DNA of 64,000 bases from Cordia subcordata (Eukaryota; Streptophyta; Magnoliopsida; Boraginales; Cordiaceae). A program made the position numbers and the translations under genes. Below the pieces are notes generated by a model. It did no database searches, was not told where the DNA came from, and saw only the letters and a list, made by a program, of their open reading frames with translations. Positions within the stretch are counted from its first letter, which is position 1. Each line of letters opens with the position of its first letter. Where the stretch lies: NCBI GenBank assembly GCA_028554755.1, contig JAPTOF010000006.1:614501-678500 (forward strand), in the 5' to 3' direction. Below, piece by piece: positions 47,790-61,357 of this stretch.

Positions 47790-49414
47790 ACTTCATTGGC
47801 TTTCGTGTTGCATTTAGGTGAATTAACATATACTTGCCCTGCCTCCAACATGAAACTACTTAAAAAGGAGTTTAAAAAAATGCGACGGCTTTTTTCACTT
47901 TGAGGTAGGGTGTTCCGCCAAGTCACAATGAACTCGAAACTAATCCTTGTCAGTCAGAAGTGGTGAAGTTAGAAAAACCTTATCAACAAGTGCGTTTTTT
48001 AGGATTTGAGCTATAACCATCTTAATGCTGAAGAAAAATGAAAGGTTTAATATGCAACCAAATGGTATCCGCCTAGACTTCATTTTTTTTTTTTATAATT
48101 AACGATCTCAAAACTTTAGTTATAGCAAGTCAACGTTAGTTAAATCTCGACATACTCCAAACTACCCTTTATTATTTATTCTCCATGCATGCTCAAAGTT
48201 GAATCCGGCGAGTTGGTAGTGGAGTCTGCCATGGTGAGATTAGTATGTTGGCTTGCCATGTCTGATTCCCCTTTTTTCTTGTTCTGTGTACTTTGGCTGC
48301 TGTCCGATAGAATAAGCCATTTTTAGCACCAAAATTGTTGTCAAAATTAATGCAAGACATGCTGGTACCCAAAAAATTCACAATGTTCCATCATGCAGGC
48401 CTTTGTTTTGTTTTGTTTCTTTTTATTTATATTATTCATTTTTTTCCTGATGTGGGATTTCCTTTTTTTTTTTTCTTATTTTTATCGAGATAAAAATATT
48501 ATTAATAGACTAAAAATTTACAAAAAAAGCAAGCGCTTGTACATGATGATAAGCCCTCTATGCAAAATAAAGAGAATTTATAATAAAAAAATTCGATTAT
48601 AAAAAACGAGTATGAGTTTTAATAAAAAGGAAAAACCTATCTCAATCACAAAACTATTCAATTTGTCACGCGGTTGGCACGACCATAGACATGTCCCTGA
48701 TATGGGATTTCATTTTATGAGTAGTGTCACCAGAATCTGGCCATCTCCATTCTGGACATTACTCATCAATTATATTATCAGTTGTCACTAAAAAAAAGAA
48801 AGAAAAGGCGAAACTATAAAGCATATACCCCTCCATTCTTTCTGATATTGGAGCTTACTAATTGAATTTCTGTCACCTTTTCTCTTTCCAAAGCCCAAAT
48901 TTGATGAAGTCCTCCATATATTCCATCTTAGAGTTTTTTTTTTGGGGACTTGATGTCTAATTATCTGACCTCAATATTACTAGCCTAATACTTCCCAAAA
49001 GATTTAAATCAATTAGTGGGTTAAACCATTCAATGTTTTTTTTGTCTCGACTTGTCGGCGCTTTTAGCTAGCATGGGAGATTGGGGAGTCACTTTAATTT
49101 AATTTGTTCCGTTCATTCTTCGCATCTGCTGCTATTATTCCCATTATTGCTTTTTTAGGCTCCATTTATGACATTATATAATATCCCCAATATTCTTCGA
49201 CTTATATTATTATTAGGCGTTCCCACTCTTAACAAAGTCTTGCTAATATACATTTTTGAATTCTTGAAAAATATTTGAAAATTTGAATATTTAAAATTAA
49301 CGTAGTATAGTATATACATTAAAACATGAAACATATGGCATCATTAAAAAAAATTCTAAAAAATATTTTTAGAAAAACAAAAATAAAAAACTTGTCAGGG
49401 GTTTCCATGAGCAT

Positions 49415-50875
49415 CACTAGATGAGACTGTTTAACTTTACTTATTTGTGACTGATGAGCATTAAATAATAAAAACTATATATAAAAAGATACTTTTTGTT
49501 TAAAATATTTATAAGCACCAAAATATAGCCAAGCCAAACACCCTCGAATTACGTCTCACAAGTGTGTTTGCTCTTTCAATAATTGCATGGACCACATTTG
49601 TTAGTAGCTATTTAGGACTGATTTGGATTGGTTTTTTTTTTTTTTTCCAGGAAAATGTACTTTTTTTTTCTTGAAAAAATTATATTAAATTTGCAATAAT
49701 TATTTGATTTGTCTTCTAAAAAAGCTGAAACTCTGGAAAAAAACTCAAATACAGCTTTTTTTATAAGCCAGAATTTTTAACTTCTCAAAAAAAGTTATTT
49801 TTTAAAAACTATTAAAAAAAGCGCTTTTTAAAAAAACTAATCCAAACGAGTTCTTATTGTGCTATAGATTAGGACAAAAGTTGCATTGTGTTGTTGCTAG
49901 AGAAAGTGTACAGCCCACATCTATCTCGGAACTTAGAGTACAAATTTAGATTGTACTTTGTAAAAATGTACAAGCCTATAAGGGAATCTAAGCTCCGTTT
50001 GTTTGAGAAAAAAATACTTTTCAATTTTTGATGTTTGGTAATATTAGAAATTATGGTTAAAATAAGATTTCATCAGTTAAAAATAAAAATATTTTTGATT
50101 AGTCAAGAAAAAGGATTTCGCATAATAAAATCACTTTCTTTGGCCCTACGCCTTACTCCCCCAACCCCATTCCCAACTCCCACCCAAGAAATGTGATCTT
50201 TTATTTAAATAATATGGTTTGTGATAATAAATGTATTTCTTAATAAAAATGTCTTATTTAAAATATTTTTGAGTGCATCAACCAAATACTAAAAAGAACG
50301 TTTCCAGAGTATATAATGAACCAGTAGAGCCTAAGTTGCAACTTCTACTCTCTTGAAGTCCAAAACGAAAAGATCAGGAAAAGCTTAAGAAGGTGTTTGA
50401 TTAAGCTTCTTCAATTAGCTCTCAAACTTAATAACTTACAAAAATGATAACAACACGCAAGGTTAATTATATATATGTGCCCCGCTCGGCCAAACTAGTT
50501 CAAGCTCGGAGAACTTAAAAGCTCGGAGAATTATTATACAATAACTCAATAAGGTACTTTTAATATAAGCTAGTATATACATATAGCATACGTAATGCAT
50601 TCTTTTGCGAAACCAGAAGTTGTTAATCGATCTCTCCACAATGCGTCTCAATACTATATTTTCCACCATCCACTAATTTAGACTGGTTTTTAAATGATTA
50701 TATATGCGTGTTCACACAAACTACTAGAAACATGTAAAACAAAAACACACATGCATATATGTATATGTGTTGATTGAGAGAACATGTCCAACACAAACTT
50801 GCAAGTTGCGGCAAGGGATTGGGGAGATGGGATAGAAGTGATCATTAGTGCTTGTCTTTCAAAGACTTTCCCTTG
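49415..50875. other. Block of about 1.45 kb present in copy B only
   Basis: Copy A passes from CATGAGCACCAGACAGCA (about 36551) to GCGAATTAATTTTCCCTC (about 36583) almost directly. Copy B has extra DNA between the matching points. It contains a Tourist-like MITE (49615-49853) and AT-rich DNA, with no gene. It may be an insertion in B or a deletion in A. Confidence 0.7.
49615..49853. mobile_element. Tourist-like MITE with TTA target duplication
   Basis: The left end GGACTGATTTGGATTGG is preceded by TTA (49612-49614). The right end AACTAATCCAAACGAGTTC is followed by TTA (49854-49856). Length is 239 bp. Confidence 0.75.
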
Positions 50876-51907
50876 TTTTCATTTGCTAATTAATTTTCCC
50901 TCGATATGCATTTTTTAGATATTTTCTCAACTTTACATTTAACTAGCCAGCAATTAGAGCTCTCGCTATTTTCTTCTTTTTCATGGCTAAGATGGCGTGG
51001 CAACTCAAATCAGGAAACTTCTGGCAGGTTATGAGACATATTTTATGCTAATTGATTGAATTTTGACTCAAAGCAAGTGCGAATTGAATTATTAATCAAA
51101 TAGTTAAACATGTGCTAAAATGATTTTCTTTAATATTTAGAATCACAGATAAAATGCTAAAGTAACAACTCGTTATAATGGAAAGTCTCAAATTTGTATT
51201 ATATCATTGTCTTTTATAAATATGCTTTGGCCTTTGATAAATTTAGAACATATGTTAAATACGCTATTACACCACAAATAACAGCCTTAGATTGAATTCA
51301 ATGTCCTTTTTTTTTTTTTTACCTATATTATAATTTAAATTCAATATCGTTTTATGTACATTATAATTAGCTTCCTCTTCGGAAACAAACACACGCATTT
51401 AGCAAACAAAATACTAAAACAGGGAAAGATATCCAGGGTGGACCATTATATCTCAAACTAACCAACCCGATGCGAGCGAATATCACGCGATCTGTTCAAT
51501 ATCATGTCTATGCCGATATTTCTCCAATCTTGTCAAATAAAACCGTTTAATCAACAAAACACAACCCCAAAAGCAAATAGCATGTTTCCATCTACCATTG
51601 TTGGATCAATAGGCAACGAAGGAGACAAGTTTAAGATCATATTTCACATTTTTTTTCTTCACTTAAATGATAAAATGGTGATTAAAAATTGACTATATAT
51701 GCTTTGATATCTAATCAAACACCCATTACTTGAAAGATAATGTTTCTCTATTCTTTTCATTTTTTTTCCTTTGAAATGATCCACCAAGTTATATTTGAGA
51801 TTAATTTACTTGTATCTCAAACTAATGTTCTTTTTGTTATATGCTTATCTAAAATCTTAAACCTAAAAAACATATAATTGTATATACTTTTTCAGATTTA
51901 AGATTTT

Positions 51908-52713
51908 GGACTTGTTCGACGTAATTAGCAGATTACGTAGCGGATAGCTATTTGAGTAGCGAATAGAAGTTTAGATAGTGGATAGCTGTTGTGTTTTAGC
52001 GGTTAGCGAATAACTGTTTCACTAGCGGATTGTTTTAGACGTGTTCGATAAAATTAGTTGTTGAGGGAGCTGGCGAATGCAAAATGAAAATAAAGACATC
52101 AGTATCTCGTTATTATTGTTTGATGATGATAATAGTAATAATAATAAATTATTATTATTATTATTAATAAAATAACTAAGATAATTTATTTTATAATTGA
52201 ATATATTTTTCTTAAAATAATATTTTATTAATAAAACATAATAAAATTACTTTTTAAAACTTACTTTTATTAATATTATAAACACATATTTTTTATTATA
52301 GAAATATTTTAATTGATTGAAAATTTATATTTTCAAAAAAAATAATGAATGAACAAATAAGACTTGTACTTTTTAATATGTTTTGATATGGATAGAATTT
52401 CAAATTAATTTTTGTGTTATTTTGTATTTATATTCGTGAAAGAAAATGTAAAAATGTAAATGAAATTAGATAAAGGGTACAATTACCAAAAAAATGCTAG
52501 AGAGAGGATAGTATTGCCAAAAAAAAGGTGAAACACTAAACTCTACTTTGAAATGTGAATAATATTAGTTTTTTACAAACACTACAAACACTATTTAGAA
52601 TAAAAACACTACTTAAAACACTGTTTTACCAAACAATCAAAATAAGAAGAAGTAGTGTTTTGACTTGATCAAGACACTAAACACTATTTAAAACACTGTT
52701 GTCGAACATGGCC
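51908..52713. mobile_element. Possible DNA transposon remnant with short TIRs
   Basis: The left end GGACTTGTTCGACGTAATT and the right end CACTGTTGTCGAACATGGCC are inverted over about 13 bp. Subterminal repeats of AGTGTTT and TAGCGGAT type are present. About 800 bp, AT-rich and non-coding. The target duplication is not convincing. Confidence 0.42.
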
Positions 52714-54799
52714 TTCATATATTCAAGTTGACTTTACAGTAATACAATCTGCTAAGCCTTTTTGGCCACCCTAGGAGCAACTATTCATGGACATTAACGA
52801 ACAGTTGTATGCTACTTTTGGGAAGAATAAATTTCTCTTGGAAAGGAATCTATTAATTCTCTCCTAAGTGGTTGGACTGTAGATGCGATCATTCACTTTA
52901 CGGGCGAGGTTTTTGATTCAAGTCCAGAATGACCCAACTATACCATAGAAAAGAAAGCATATGACAAACACAACATAATTTTGTTTTTTGATCTAATAAT
53001 TTTCACCTTAAACTTAAATTTGAATGGGAGGAAAGAGTATTTCCATTTTAGGGAAAAAAAGTTGGCTGGGGGAGGAACCATTTCAGGCGGGTGCATGCAA
53101 TGGGGGTTGATGTACCCTCTTAGCAGACAAACCAATTCAATTATTGCCTTTTGGGGTCGTCCTCACGCCCACATGCATCTCTCTCCTGTTTGCAGTCAAG
53201 ATGCATGAACTACTTGAGGACCATTTGTTAAGATTTCAGTAAACTTTCAAGGCGTTACGAATATATTATAATCTTTTTTTTTTCTTTGATAATGAAGATT
53301 ATCAGTCAATAAGTTTATTCGAATTTGTTTCATTAATTATACAACCTATAAAATAAGGAGAAATACAATCAAATTATCTTGGGACGCTAATGGGATGGTA
53401 GTAAAAAATTCTTTTATGCTGGAGTTAGTATTGGCACACAATACAATTTGAGCAAACAAGAGAGTAGGAATACTCGAGAATATAAAAGAATATAGCCCTT
53501 GTTAATCACGTTTCAAGTGGTGATTTTTTCTAAAGAGATGTCACTAGAACTTTGATATATAGACAATCATATCATATCCAAGTTAATTAGATTCCCTCAG
53601 TTACCTATCACTTGTAAGCATTCTGGACACATATGATGCTTATTTCCAAGTATAAGGAAGGGGTTCTTGACATTTGATAATATTCTCAACAGTATTTAGC
53701 CAACAGAGACGTATTGATGTCACAATTTTATTTCCTTTGGTCATCACATTGATGTCACGTTTTAGAGCTTGTTTAGCTTTTTTTTTTTTTTTCTTTGAGT
53801 TGTTTATAAATGTTTGATGGTTAAAAGTATTTGGCTATAATATGTTTATAAGCTATTGACATGTTTGAAAAATCTGTATTTATAAGTAGCAATATTTATT
53901 TATAAAATCACTAAAAGAAATGAGGTAGAGATCTCTTTTTTATTTAATCAAATTACTATTCATATAAGAAAATTAAAAAAAAAACATATAACAAAATTCT
54001 ACTTTTTTTAGTTTATTTATAAACAAAATTTACCTTCTTATACTCTAGAGCGGGGAATTCATTAGTAGTACACATGCATTCAGCTAAAAATGCAAATAAG
54101 AACAATAAATAGCACAGGGTGATAAGAAAAAAAGGGACAAGCCTCATTATATGATGCTGATGTCCTTTCTTAACTCTTTTGTGCTTGATGTATTCCATGT
54201 TATAGCAGTACAACACTGATAATTAAGAAATAGAGTTAATAAAATAGAGAAATCGACACTTCCAAATAGGTCAATCATCTGATTAATATGCACCTAACTC
54301 CATCTTCCAATTGAAAGATTAGGACTAGAGGATTCCCTTTTAATTGTTTGGATTATCGATTTTTACGGCACCCACGTGACGTTTCGCTATCTTTTTAATC
54401 ATATAAACATGAAGTATCTCCTGCGGAATCGGTACGAGCAAAACCAAAGAATAAAATTATAATAGTCATAAAATAATTCATATGTTACAAAATTATCGGT
54501 AAATTATAATCAAATTTTAGTTTTTCTTAGACGTTCTTTTTAATATTTTATAAATTTGTTTAAATTTAGTCCCAAAATGAGTAAAGGTGACTAGTTTTTG
54601 CCATTTGGGTCTTTTTCTTGCGTTTAAACTACTTGTTTGTGTGGTCTGGGTCTTGTTGTTCTTTTTCTTTTTCTACTGGTCCAGCTTTGCTATTTCGTCT
54701 CAAGTTGAAAATGCTGATTTTAGTGTCAATACAAGCCTATTTTGCCATTTCGATTTCCTCGAATTCTGTTTGGAGGCTTATTTTCTTTGTTCAAAATTA

Positions 54800-54895
54800 T
54801 CTTCTATCTTTCGATTCTGGCTGTGCAACTGTACAAGTTACTAGTCATGCAAATCGCGTAGCAAATTGGATCGCTTATGCGATTATAATAGATTT
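54800..54895 (+). pseudogene. Possible RNase H relic of a non-LTR retroelement
   Basis: One frame reads ATVQVTSHANRVANWIAYA, similar to the REANRVADWLA segment near the end of plant LINE-type RNase H domains. The surrounding frame is hydrophobic and unlike a full domain. The support is a single motif. Confidence 0.22.
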
Positions 54896-56934
54896 ATCTC
54901 TTTTTGTTATGACTTGTACACCTTTGTTCTTAGCTATGTTTGTTATATTTTTAGTTTTACCATTTATAACTATGTTTAAAATAATTTTTTTTCTATTTTG
55001 ACAAAAAAAAGTGACTTTTTTTTTTCTTTCTACAAACTTCCCATCCTTAATCCAACTCACATTCGGATTAAGGATAATTCAAATAGATAAGATTTTATTC
55101 CCCAAGAGTGAGATTCTACATTCAGATCTCGAGGATTGGGGGTTGGGTTAAGATGAGAGAATTTAAGAAAAGAGAAAAAGACCAAAAAAAAACCTAGGTC
55201 ATTGCTCTTAAAAGAGGTAGTATGAACTACTTGAACTACTCAGATCTCAAAAGTGATTATCTTGAATATATTTATAAAATGATGGACACTAATATGAATG
55301 TTTTAAAAACATAGAGACTAATTTATAAATATCTAAGAAATATCAATAACTAATTTTAAAATTTTAAAACATTATAGAGTATTTGAAAAGTAACAACAAT
55401 AGTCCTTGTTTGTGATTAACCCAAAATAAATACAAATAGAATACACACAACATTCAATGGATAGCGCAACACCTTTCCACATTGATTTTTTGTGATATTT
55501 ATGTGTACTTTATAATGGTTTAGATTCACAATTATTGTCATTTAAGCCTGTCGATTAAGCTTACTTATGCAGGCAGGCCAATAGTTATATCTGAGTCATT
55601 AGAGGTGGTATCAAAGCAGTCTTCGAGCATATTTCACGTTTATAATAAGGCAAATTTCATGTTTATAATAGATTAGGTTCACTATTAAGCATTTTAGAGT
55701 TGATTAGACTCAATATGGTTGTAAGTAAGCATTTTGGAGTTGATTAGGATCAATGTGGTGGCAGGCTTTAGGCAAGTTTCATGTTGCCTACAATCTTAAA
55801 CTGTGATTTTGTTCTAATTGTGTAATCAAAGTGGTGGCAGCCTCTAGGCAGATTCCATATTGCCTAGAGCCTTAGATTGTGGGTTTATTATATTTGAATT
55901 AGGACAATAAGGTGCCCTCCCATCATGGGTTCTTTATAAGATTTGTGTGTATTTTTATAATAATTTGGATTTACTACTGTTGTCATCACAGGCTTAAATA
56001 TTTTTGTATAGTTGATTAAGTTTAATATGATAGTAAACTAGTAATTGAACCAAAGTCATTACAAATAAATTCTTAAAACTCCAACCCAAGCGAAAAAACA
56101 CACATTCTTTATGATGTAATTTTGGTATTTGGATTTCTCTTTTATTTTTTGTTCTTTGTATGCGGTCAATTTTTCCCCTATTTCTTGGTATAGTATATTT
56201 TGATTTTGTAGTAATTATGGTTCAATTTCTTGCAACATAGGTCAATGTTAGCTTTATGGCTTGTTGCAATTTCCGGTTAAAGTTCCTCCTCCTTTGTTTA
56301 GGACATGTTCATGCCAATTGCATGATAACTAGGGAATTTATGCGATTATCGTAAGATATTAATTTTTCATTTGTTCATAAGGATTTTTTCTTACTTTTTT
56401 TTAATAAATTCCCCTTTTTTATGGAATTAAACTCAAGATCTCACACTTATAAAAAATAGTCTCAACTATTTGACCTATTTCTTAGTCCCTTGTGTTCATA
56501 AGAATTTTATACCTCATTTAATATTTTATGTTTATATAAAATGCTTTATTATTCTTAACAATTAAAATGAAAAATAAGAAGAAACATTACCCATTCTGCA
56601 AAAAGTTAATTTTTATTCCGAAGAATGAAAAAAACAACACCATGTGGCTTAGCATTACCAAAATGTTCTATTCTCGGGTGGTAATGCAATACACGAAAGT
56701 ACTATAAACAGCAATTATTTTCGTGAATTACTTTTGTTACGTTACATCAACTAACTTTGTAGTATGTATATAATCCTAGAAATATATATGTATAAATTTT
56801 TTGATATCTTCGTCGTACATCAAGACCCAAGAAAGAAACTTCCAAAAATAGATTCTTTTTCAACCTTTACTCTCTCTCTCTCTCGCTCACGTCTGTATCT
56901 TGCTGCCACACTGTTTTTAGCTCCGTCTGACACC

Positions 56935-56942
56935 TATAAAAG
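56935..56942 (+). promoter_or_regulatory. TATA box of the CCT-motif gene
   Basis: TATAAAAG in CACCTATAAAAGGGTCC, the clearest TATA box in the window. It predicts transcription from about 56965-56975 and a GA-rich 5' leader of about 105 bp that contains no ATG before 57078. A CT-rich tract (56870-56885) lies just upstream. Confidence 0.75.
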
Positions 56943-57077
56943 GGTCCTCTCTGCTGCTCCATTAAAGCTATTATATTCATAACGTATATACATACCCACA
57001 TACACAATTATAGGGAGAGAGGGATTGTGTGTGTGTCTGTGGAATCAAGAGACTAAGAGAGAGAGAAGGGTCCAGAA

Positions 57078-60000
57078 ATGTATGCAGAAAATTGGCTAAT
57101 GTTCCCTTACTTTCAGAGCTGCCCTCAAGAACTTCAACAGTTTCAAGACCTATCTTGCTGCTTCCCAAAGCCGAATGCTTCAATGGTATTGACTTTTCTG
57201 CTCCTTTGCGCTGATTTTTATCTATTTTGAGCAGTTTTAGTTGTTTGATCAGCATTTGTTGGTTGTATTTGAAATCAAGTTTTAAGCTTTGATTTAATCT
57301 CTGTGCTAGTTTTGAGCTTTGATTGTGGGAATGTAATACACTTGGGGTATTTGATCTTTAGTGTTGGTTGGTTGTAATTTTAATTTGAAATTTATTTGAA
57401 ATTAGTTTTATGCATGCAATTTTTTGCTATTTAGATGTGGGTTTATGTTTCATTCTTGATAAAAATATAGGTTTATTTCTTGAGAAGGCTGGTAAAAACA
57501 AGCATTTGAGAAATTTTGAGTTCTGAATTTTCTGAGAAGAGAGGATCTCAATTTAGTTTCTAGTCTTCACCTTGTTCTGTTAAGTCAGTTGAGATGCCTA
57601 AGTTGGAATTTTTCTTTTGTTTTACTTGTTTCTCTCACTAACCGAAAATCAACACAATCCAATTACTAAACGGGAAACCACATGGCTGCTGAAAATTGCT
57701 TCACGTGAAAAGAAAAATGGATTTTTTTTGTTTGAGAATTCTACTTAATAAAAAAACTGAGAAAGGAACATCCTACTTTTCTCTTTGTAATCTAAGAGCA
57801 TATATAGAAAGCACTTGAGGTCTCTTTAAGTGCTGTATGACTAGGTGGAGAAAAGAGTTGAGGAAATAGAGTAAACATCACGAGCTCCATGTTCTCACTT
57901 TTGCCTTTTGATGTCTTGCCTCAAAAAATACATGATTTTCCATGAATCTTTCCTTTTTATGAATTTTTAAATCTTATGATGTGAATTTGTTTCAATGCTT
58001 CACTTTCCACCACACTTCCGGACGCTAAAAAAGTAAAAGTTGGACAGAAGCAAAAGTCAGCACCCCTTTTCTTCTTGTTATTCCAGGAACTTTCTTTATT
58101 GGAAATACTATGTATATGGAAAGAATATATTCAGAAGGTCTTACTAGTTTGCTTTCTTCTTGAGAGGTGAAATTCATGATTCTTTCATTGTGCCTCTTTT
58201 TGTGCTTCTCAGTTAAGCCATGTTCCAAGTTAATGCATTTCAGGTGCTAATAGTTTGGTTTGTTAGTTGAAAGGCAATAAGGGCATCTCAAATGTTATTG
58301 CCTTCTTGAACCTTAATAGGACTGTCAACTCTATTTGAATGATGGTTGATCTTAAATTGCTTAAACCTTAAAACATAGCAGAACAAAAGCTACATACTAT
58401 GGAATTCTTGCTTCTTGAAGTCTACTGTGTGTCAGTAGACTTTAGCTGGTCGCCAATGTTTGTGAGATTCATCTCCTCCATAGTTTGCATATATGGCGGT
58501 GCAGTGAATTATGCAGAAAGCTGCCTACTTCATTCTTGCCTTCTTTGTGATCTCTTGCACTTGTTTTAGAAAATTCTTGACAATCTATGTGACCTGTTCT
58601 TCTCTTCAGTTTTTCAGATTCTGATTCTGGTCATTTTTATGACTAAGCTTTGCCAAATTTACCTAAATGGTGACCTGACAACTTTACTCTATTGCTGCAT
58701 ATGGGAACTTCTCATCTGTTGCTCTAAGCTAATTTCCTTCCCCCCCCCCAAAAAAAACACACACACAAAAAAAAAAAGGAGATAATATGATGATAGTCAG
58801 AATTGAAAAATTCCTTGAGAGTGTCTGACCACAGCATGATCAAGTATTTCATGACTTGGCAATTTTGGATTGCATTCCAAGAACTACAGAAGGATGCAGC
58901 TCTCTGTACCTGTGTATACTTTGGAAGACAATATTAGCATATAGCACACTAGTCCTACCTTCTTTGACCTCTAGATTTTGGGACATTTTCCAATTTGTCA
59001 ACTCAAGTTTTTGAAATATGATTGCATTGGTTTATATGTTTGTACCCATCTGAGTAGTATAAGCCCATCCTGAATATTTTGATTTTATCATCAGGCTTGA
59101 TGCAGCTTCTTTTAAACATCTGATCCTTTCTTACCTTTCGAGTTCTAAACAGAGCAATTTCTCCCAATCTTCCACCATTTCGGAATATGACCTTGGTGGA
59201 GAAGGAGATCTCTTCAAGGCGCCAGAACCAATAATTGAAGAATCAGTGATGAGCCTTGATCCAATGATGGCTGCTATCCCAATGATCTCTTGTGGAGAAG
59301 AAATAATCTCATCTCAAGATCTCAAGGTTTGTGCAACTGAATCATCGCTTGAGAATGAGCAGCTTCTCTTTGAGATCTTCTACGCGTGTGAGAAGGATCT
59401 TTTGGCAAAAGAAGCCACAGAAACACCACTATCTGAGGTCCTGGATTTCAAAAATCCTTTTACAAAGACGGATGAAAGTCTGACAGAAGAGGAAAAAGTG
59501 ATTTCTCATGGACAATTCCAGAAAAGCAGTTCCTCAGGGAATCTTGGCTCAATGGTTCAGATGCATGGGGCCCCACCAAATTTTCTTGATTTTACTGAGG
59601 TGGACTTAGGGACTGCTTATGGGATGAGAAGGGCATTCAGTGAAGGAGACATAAAGGTCAAGTCTAATTTCTCTCTTGCGTTTCTTTAATTTTTGTTGTC
59701 TTTCATATATATATTTTTTTCTATCTTTCAATTGAGTCAGTGCCTGTGGTTTTCTGTCATTCTTCTTTTCTTATATGCACAAAGAAACAGTATTATGTGG
59801 ATTCGAAGTTCACTACGTTACATGGACCTGGGTGTGAGTGTCAATTGGGGGTACATGTCTAGGTGTCAGATTTGCCTCTACCATTGATTTGAAGATCTCT
59901 GGGTTCAGCTCAAAAGTGAAAAGTGTGGGTATGGATGTGAGGCCGTGCATTGTAAAATCCATTAAGTAATTTACATAATACTGTGTTTGTATTACCAGCA

Positions 60001-61357
60001 CCGCATTCAAATTATTACCGTGTCTCCTCTGAATCAATTACAACCTGAAATTCTACTTTTGGGGCATTTATCAGAATAACAGGTTAGCTTCTCTTCCAGG
60101 AATTGTATAAAGAGATTACTTCTTCTTCATCTTTTGCTGATACTACTGCCACCTTCACTTCTACAGATCTGCTTGTCCAACCCTAATTTTGGAGAGGCAA
60201 GTATTCAATACTGATACTCCAGGGTACAGAAGGGTCCATGTAACAGAGGAAGTCTGTATTCCTTACTGAAAGAGGACTAATCTGCACCATCTGTATTCCC
60301 CCCAACCCAAAACACAGATTTTAGAATCTATGATCCTGCTGTTCTTGTATTTGCTTGTAAACTCAGCTCTTTGGCGACAATCGTATGTCAGGCAATTATA
60401 TTGAATAGAGATTATCAGATCACAACAGATGGAAAAGATGACATATGGTCTTCTAAGTTGATGCACGATTTTCGTCAATTGCTTTCCGTTTATTTCTTGA
60501 ATCAACAAATAAAATTTGGATTCAGATGCACTTTGAATCACACAACTTGAACAAGTGTAAGGCAGTACTTAGACACCTATTATTGAAACTCTTTGTTAAG
60601 ATGTGTAGTATTCTGATTTGGATGATCTACTTCATGGCTTTTTTGTAAAACCACAACCATGATTTTGCCTTTGGTTATTTAACACGTTCAGGTAACAAAG
60701 TCTACTATACAAGTCACTCTCCTTTTTTTCTGACTCCCTGGTGTAATCTATCAGGTCTTACTGACTTACATAGTAAATTGATTGAACCATGAGCATTTAT
60801 TGGTTCCTTGACAAATCTATGAACTGAGAAATGCATAGATTCTTTCTGACATTTTCAACAGGATGGGCCTGGCTCACTAACACTGAGTTCTTATAACAGG
60901 CTCTTGGAAATGGTAATATAAGCCTCGTCCAGTCACCACTAGGGCAACCACAAGTTAGCAGCATCTTCGCAACTGAAGATCGGAAGGAGAAGCTCTCCAG
61001 GTACAGGAACAAGAAGTCAAAAAGGAACTTTGGCAGAAAAATCAAGGTATGTATAAAACTCTTCCGTCTTCCTATGTTTCTGGAAATTGTGATCCCCGGG
61101 TTATAAATACAGTGAAGTTGAATTTGACCCGGACAAAATTGTGCCAACTAAAGAGTGACCTAAGGTTTTCTTTTCTATGGTGATTGGATTTATTTTCTTG
61201 TGTTCTTAAAGCAAACAATTTTGGCAACATCTTGCATTACACTGAATGGTATATTTTGTTTCAGTATGCTTGCAGGAAGGCTCTAGCCGACAGTCAGCCA
61301 AGGATTCGTGGAAGATTTGCAAAGACAGAAGATATTGACATTTCCAAGAAGCAATAA
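57078..61357 (+). CDS. CCT-motif family (CMF) protein
   Basis: Four exons, 57078-57185, 59153-59656, 60900-61046 and 61265-61357, all phase 0 with GT-AG introns, give 283 residues. The N-terminus MYAENWLMFPYFQSCPQEL and the acidic middle (EYDLGGEGDLFKAPEP, then SLDPMMAAIPMISCGEE) show no B-box zinc finger. The C-terminus carries a complete CCT domain: RKEKLSRYRNKKSKRNFG, then RKIKYACRKALADSQPR, then RGRFAK, split by the last intron after RKIK. CCT domains of CONSTANS, TOC1 and CMF proteins mediate nuclear localisation and assembly with NF-Y subunits on DNA, so a nuclear transcriptional role is likely. Absence of B-box and receiver domains puts it in the CMF (ASML2-like) class. Exon 2 is set to begin at ACAG|AGC (59153) because this alone keeps the frame. 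An upstream AG at about 59094 would hit a stop. Confidence 0.88.

Larger units (their letters stand above)
51676..56934. other. Gene-poor region between the duplication and the CCT gene
   Basis: It contains one TIR element (51908-52713), poly-T tracts and AT-rich DNA. A frame around 54600-55000 ends in a motif like HANRVANWIAYA, which may be a retroelement RNase H relic. Nothing here looks like an intact gene. Confidence 0.5.

Noticed and set aside
54587..55001. Hydrophobic frames of 85-127 codons
   Set aside because: T-rich low complexity; only one short RNase H-like motif was kept, at low confidence.
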